The notes beneath the pieces were generated by a model that was not told the origin of the DNA, made no database searches, and saw only the letters and a program-made list of their open reading frames with translations. Shown piece after piece: positions 60,224 through 64,000 of a stretch of 64,000 nt of DNA. Origin of the DNA: Pseudoramibacter fermentans (GTDB taxonomy: Bacteria; Bacillota; Clostridia; Eubacteriales; Eubacteriaceae); contig VOGB01000004.1 of assembly GCA_009493725.1 (NCBI GenBank), forward strand, positions 806,001-870,000, given 5' to 3'. A program made the position numbers and the translations under genes. Positions within the stretch are counted from its first letter, which is position 1. Each line of letters opens with the position of its first letter.

Positions 60224-60335
60224 GCGGCAAAATGAGCTGTAGATAAGTTCCCGTCGAGCGTTTTTTGAGCTTCCTGAGTGGCCGACTCGATAGGCGCTAA
60301 TTTCATAAACCGCTTGTTCTCAAGCCTTTCAGCGA

Positions 60336-61718
60336 CTATTTGCCGTCGACCCTTGACATCAGGGCCACCGTCTCCACATGCCCGGTCCCCGGGAACATAT
60401 TGACTGGTGTTGCTTCAATCAGTTCGTATCCGGCTTTTTTCAAAATCCCCACATCCCGGGCCAATGTTGCAGGATCACAGGAAACGTACACAATTTTGGG
60501 GATGCGGCAGGCGATCAAACTGTCGAGCAAAGTTCGCGCACACCCCTTTCTCGGCGGATCAACGACAGCGACGTCGGCGCGGCTGCCCTGTCTGATCTGC
60601 TCGGGCATCACGTCCTCTGCCTTGCCGCAGATAAAGGAAATATTTTGAATGTGATTGCGCTTCGCATTTTTGCGTGCATCTTCGACGGCTTCCGGAACGA
60701 TTTCAACGCCAAGCACCCGTCCGGCGTCCTTAGCCATGCAAATACCGATGGTACCTGTCCCACAGTACAAATCCCAGAGGGTTTCTGCCCCCGTCAAAGC
60801 TGCATACCCCTTGGCCTTTTCATAAAGTTTTTCTGCCTGAATGGTATTAACCTGGAAAAAAGACTGGGGTGAAATGTTAAAGGTGTAGCCGCACAACCCT
60901 TCTTCGATAAACGCTTCTCCGGCTAAAAGCTCCGTTTTCGTTCCCAAAACGCGATTGTTGGGCTTGGTGTGGATATTGAGCATAAGGCTCTTCAATTGTG
61001 GCAGGCCTTCAAAAATTTGCACAGTCTGTCTTTTCTGCTCGGATGATAAATCGTGACTGACAACCGGCACCACCATCACGTCGCCTTGGCGGTTCGTCCG
61101 GAGCAAAAATCCGCGGACATCGCCGCGGCGTTTTATTTCGTCGTAGGGCTTGAGTTTTAAATCCGCCATCCATTTTTGGCAGACTGCAATGATCGGCGCC
61201 AACGGCACCTCCTGATTCATACAATCACAAATCGGCACAACCTGATGGCTGCCCTTTCGATAAAAGCCAATGCCCGCTTCTGAGACCTTAAGCTGCGCTT
61301 TGTTGCGATAATGGCACGGCGGGTCCATGCCGATGATCGGACGGACCTTTTCTTCCGCGTCGTCAAGCCCGCCAATATGCTTTAAATCGTTGACCACAGT
61401 TGCCCGCTTGAGTGCATTTTCGCACGCCGACGTTAAATGCAGCCATTGACACCCGCCGCACTCTGGAAAGGCCGGACAGTCCGGCGCCTTGCGATTCGCA
61501 GAGGTTTCAATGATATGGCTCAATTTGCCCTTTAAATATTGAGATTTGACTGCTGTCAGTTCGGCCTCAACGGTTTCGCCGACAACCGCGCCATCAACAA
61601 AAAGGGCCTGCCCCATAAAGTGGCCGACCCCTTCTCCGCGCCGCGTCATATCGGTGATCGTTACCGTGAGGTGATCGCCGACGCAGGGCTTATTTTTATT
61701 CTTTTGCGTTTTATTCAT
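60336..61718 (-). CDS. 23S rRNA (uracil-C5)-methyltransferase, RlmD/RlmCD type
   Basis: A SAM-dependent RNA m5U methyltransferase of 460 residues. An N-terminal TRAM domain (about 8-68) precedes the Fe-S cysteines CPAFPECGGC (81, 87, 90) with a fourth in ICDCMNQ. The SAM site is DLYCGTGTIGI, and the catalytic cysteine is in YVSCDPATLARD. In Firmicutes such enzymes (RlmCD) often modify both U747 and U1939, so the exact site is not assigned. It is the right border of the island. Its start overlaps the end of the regulator gene by 8 bases. Confidence 0.93.
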   Translation of the reverse strand: MNKTQKNKNKPCVGDHLTVTITDMTRRGEGVGHFMGQALFVDGAVVGETVEAELTAVKSQYLKGKLSHIIETSANRKAPDCPAFPECGGCQWLHLTSACENALKRATVVNDLKHIGGLDDAEEKVRPIIGMDPPCHYRNKAQLKVSEAGIGFYRKGSHQVVPICDCMNQEVPLAPIIAVCQKWMADLKLKPYDEIKRRGDVRGFLLRTNRQGDVMVVPVVSHDLSSEQKRQTVQIFEGLPQLKSLMLNIHTKPNNRVLGTKTELLAGEAFIEEGLCGYTFNISPQSFFQVNTIQAEKLYEKAKGYAALTGAETLWDLYCGTGTIGICMAKDAGRVLGVEIVPEAVEDARKNAKRNHIQNISFICGKAEDVMPEQIRQGSRADVAVVDPPRKGCARTLLDSLIACRIPKIVYVSCDPATLARDVGILKKAGYELIEATPVNMFPGTGHVETVALMSRVDGK

Positions 61719-62160
61719 CTTCGTCTTTTTTATTGCCGTTCATTTCGCTGATGGCCTGCCGGCGGAGCGCCGCCTTGATCGCTGAGAACGTCTCGTCACT
61801 GATGATGTGTTCAATGCCGCAGGCGTCGTTTTCAGCCACCTCAGGTGAAACGTCTAGGAAGTTGCGGATAAACTGCGTGATCGTCACGTGGCGGTCGTAG
61901 ACCTCTTTCGCCGCCTGAAGTCCCGCGTCGCTGAGGTAAATCCGACCGTAGCGTTCGTGGCGGACCAATCCGCGGTCCTTCATTTTTTTAACGGCATCGG
62001 TCGCGCTGGCCTTGGTCACCCCCATCGCCTGGGCCAAATCAGTGATTCGAACCCCGGTGTTGCTGCCGATATAATCCAAATAGATCTCTTCGAGATAATC
62101 CTCGATCGATTCTGTAAAACCCTTATTGGTTCTACCGCTGATTTCTGGTCTGTACACCAT
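61711..62160 (-). CDS. DtxR/MntR-family metal-dependent repressor
   Basis: A 149-residue regulator. The N-terminal winged helix (TESIEDYLEEIYLDY, then RITDLAQAMGVTKASATDAV) is followed by the dimerisation domain with metal ligands expected in DACGIEHIISDETF. No SH3 domain is present, so it is more MntR-like than DtxR-like; Mn or Fe is the probable signal. It sits between rlmD and ygiQ with tight spacing. It shares the transcript by position, but no operator was identified. Confidence 0.9.
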   Translation of the reverse strand: MVYRPEISGRTNKGFTESIEDYLEEIYLDYIGSNTGVRITDLAQAMGVTKASATDAVKKMKDRGLVRHERYGRIYLSDAGLQAAKEVYDRHVTITQFIRNFLDVSPEVAENDACGIEHIISDETFSAIKAALRRQAISEMNGNKKDEDE

Positions 62161-62161
62161 A

Positions 62162-64000
62162 TTATTTTCCTCCCTTACGGTTTCGACGGCTTCTTTTATT
62201 TCTGATTGGCCTTTGTTGTTGAGGATGAACGAGGCATTTGCGCCCCGGGCCGATTAAATCCTCCCGTCCACATTTTTTAAGCGCCTCAATAACAAGGCTT
62301 CTGTTTTTCGGATTTCGATATTGGAGCAGCGCGCGCTGCAGCCGCTTTTCATGCCCCTTCGGGATATGAATCGGCTTGAAAGACTCGAGATCGAGCCCCG
62401 TATAATACATCGCTGTCGCGCGCGAGCCCGGCGTCGGATAAAAATCCTGCACCTGCTCAGGCTCGAGATGATGATCGCGCAGATATTCTGCCAGTATCAC
62501 CGCATCCTGCAATGTCGAGCCCGGATGGCTCGAAATAAAATAAGGCACAATGTACTGCTTCAAATGGTATTTGTCACAGGCACGATTAAATTTCTGGACA
62601 AATCGATCGTACTGTTTAAATGTAGGTTTGCCCATGTAGTGCAGCACGCGGTCTGACAAATGCTCCGGCGCCACGCGCAGCTGACCGCTGACGTGATAAC
62701 GCACCAATTCGTTAAAAGCCGCGTCGGTCTGATCCGCCATCAGATAATCGTAGCGGATGCCGGAACGGACGAAAACCTTCCGAACTCCTGGCAGCTGCCG
62801 CACCGCTTTGAGCATTGCGGTAAATTCGCTTTGATCGGCGTCGATATTGGGACACACCTCCGGAAACAGGCACTCCCGATGGTCACAGGGGCCGGTTTTC
62901 AGCTGCTTTGCGCATGCCGGATGCAGGAAGTTGGCCGTCGGCCCGCCCACATCGTTGATGATTCCTTTGAACTTCGGATCCTGGGTCATCCGTTTGGCCT
63001 CCCGCAGGATCGACGCGTTGCTTCGGCTGGAGACGATCCGGCCCTGCTGCATGCCAATCGCGCAAAAGGCGCAGCTGCCAAAACAGCCGCGGTTCGACGT
63101 AATCGAAAAACGCATTTCCGACATGCCGGTAATCTCCGGTCCGCCGCCCAGCTGACAGTTCGTGTAAGGCAGATCGTAGACGTCATCCATCTCCTGAGTG
63201 GTCAGCGGCATCTGCGGCGGATTCTGGACAAAGTACCGATCGCCGCAGGCCTGAATCAACGGCGCCTCCCTAAAAGGATTGGCGCTCAGCTCAATCATAT
63301 TCGTCATCTCGGCAAAGGCCCGCTTGCCCCCGCGTGTCCGCTCGGAGACTGTCTCGTAGGACGGCAGCACATAAGCGTCGTCCGGCGCCTGCTTGGCCAT
63401 CACACCAGTGCCGCGGATGTAGGTGATTTGATCGATGGGCAGACCGGCGTCCAGCGCTTCTGCTACTTCGGCAATGGCCTTCTCGCCCATACCGTAAACG
63501 AGCAGATCCGCGCCGGAATCAAAAAGGATCGGCCGCCTGACTCGATCCTGCCAGTAATCGTAATGGGCAAACCGCCGCAGGCTGGCTTCCACACCGCCGA
63601 TGACGATCGGCACGCTGCCCCACGCTTCCCGAATCCGTCCACAGTACGTGATCACGGCACGGTCCGGGCGCGCGCCGGTCTTGCCACCCGGCGTGTAGGC
63701 ATCGTCGTGTCTTCTTTTTTTATTGACCGTGTAATGGCAAACCATCGAATCCATATTGCCGGATGAAACTAAAAAGGCCAGCCGGGGTCTGCCCAGCACC
63801 CGAAAGGCTTCTGCACTGTCCCATTTCGGCTGGGCGATTACGCCGACGCGATAGCCCAAATCATTGAGCACTCTGGCAATGATGGCTGGGCCAAATGACG
63901 CGTTGTCCACAAAAGCGTCCCCTGACACGAAAACGAAATCGCAGACCGCCCATCCCAATGCCGCCATCTCTTGACGGTCACGTGGGAAGGGCAGACTAAC
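62162..64000 (-). CDS. YgiQ-family radical SAM protein (5' end beyond the window)
   Basis: A UPF0313 radical SAM protein of unknown function. At least 612 residues are visible. The radical-SAM cysteines are in NRGCFGSCAFC, and PIVIGGVEASLRRFAHYDYW is family-specific. A Lys/Arg-rich C-terminal tail ends the protein. The ATG at 63967 is not the real start: the frame continues upstream to the window edge as SLPFPRDRQEM, which matches the usual N-terminal segment of the family. So the gene starts past position 64000. Its stop is 2 bp before the regulator gene. Confidence 0.93.
   Translation of the reverse strand, partial: VSLPFPRDRQEMAALGWAVCDFVFVSGDAFVDNASFGPAIIARVLNDLGYRVGVIAQPKWDSAEAFRVLGRPRLAFLVSSGNMDSMVCHYTVNKKRRHDDAYTPGGKTGARPDRAVITYCGRIREAWGSVPIVIGGVEASLRRFAHYDYWQDRVRRPILFDSGADLLVYGMGEKAIAEVAEALDAGLPIDQITYIRGTGVMAKQAPDDAYVLPSYETVSERTRGGKRAFAEMTNMIELSANPFREAPLIQACGDRYFVQNPPQMPLTTQEMDDVYDLPYTNCQLGGGPEITGMSEMRFSITSNRGCFGSCAFCAIGMQQGRIVSSRSNASILREAKRMTQDPKFKGIINDVGGPTANFLHPACAKQLKTGPCDHRECLFPEVCPNIDADQSEFTAMLKAVRQLPGVRKVFVRSGIRYDYLMADQTDAAFNELVRYHVSGQLRVAPEHLSDRVLHYMGKPTFKQYDRFVQKFNRACDKYHLKQYIVPYFISSHPGSTLQDAVILAEYLRDHHLEPEQVQDFYPTPGSRATAMYYTGLDLESFKPIHIPKGHEKRLQRALLQYRNPKNRSLVIEALKKCGREDLIGPGRKCLVHPQQQRPIRNKRSRRNRKGGK

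Noticed and set aside
62660..63766. A 368-codon open frame on the plus strand
   Set aside because: It lies fully opposite ygiQ, has an Arg/His-rich composition typical of antisense frames in GC-richer genes, and shows no family motif.

Overview
The window looks like a chromosomal segment of an anaerobic Clostridia-class Firmicute of moderate GC. A complete rnfCDGEAB operon, a flavodiiron/rubredoxin fusion, Gram-positive gene neighbourhoods (dnaE-pfkA-pyk, mutS-mutL-miaA) and a lipoteichoic-acid-synthase-like gene point to the Eubacteriaceae (Eubacterium, Acetobacterium or Pseudoramibacter relatives). This placement is inference from gene content. The broken L-lactate dehydrogenase would suit a non-lactate-forming member of that group. 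Nearly all genes are on the minus strand; the exceptions are nadB-nadC-niaR, a broken drug/metabolite transporter, and two remnants.

Regions: 1-5659 holds partial clpB, a ribbon-helix-helix protein, comEA, a TetR regulator, and thiI with its cysteine desulfurase. 5750-10824 is the Rnf ion-pumping ferredoxin:NAD oxidoreductase. 11066-23127 is a long run of M18 aminopeptidase, methyltransferase, PLP enzyme, miaA, mutL, mutS, miaB and nnr (mismatch repair, tRNA modification, metabolite repair). 23207-34812 holds small genes, pilT, an LTA-synthase-type sulfatase, and the dnaE-pfkA-pyk cluster. 35910-39783 is the NAD de novo locus: nadA diverges from nadB-nadC-niaR, and both promoters carry the same sequence box. 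40001-50368 is mixed: membrane protein, flavodiiron protein, acetyltransferases, frameshifted ldh, alpha-hydroxyacid oxidase, Mrr-type endonuclease, and a transporter with an in-frame TAG. pepF follows at 50412-52208.

52209-60335 is an accessory island between core genes. It begins with debris (Fic, HNH and serine recombinase fragments) around an apparently intact RelBE-type toxin-antitoxin pair. It continues with small cargo genes: GNAT, TfoX-N, three different XRE regulators with sensor-like tails, an RNHCP zinc protein, PAP2 with an in-frame TAA, CDP-alcohol phosphatidyltransferase, VOC and GyrI-like. It ends in four direct repeats. Two hairpin families recur at its gene boundaries. One follows a tiny TTG-started ORF (11-12 codons) with its own ribosome-binding site, ahead of the GNAT gene and again ahead of the RNHCP gene; this is the most interesting candidate for an undescribed regulatory element. 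Core genes resume with rlmD, a DtxR/MntR-type regulator and ygiQ, which runs off the right edge.

No tRNA, rRNA, CRISPR array, intact insertion sequence or recognisable riboswitch was seen.
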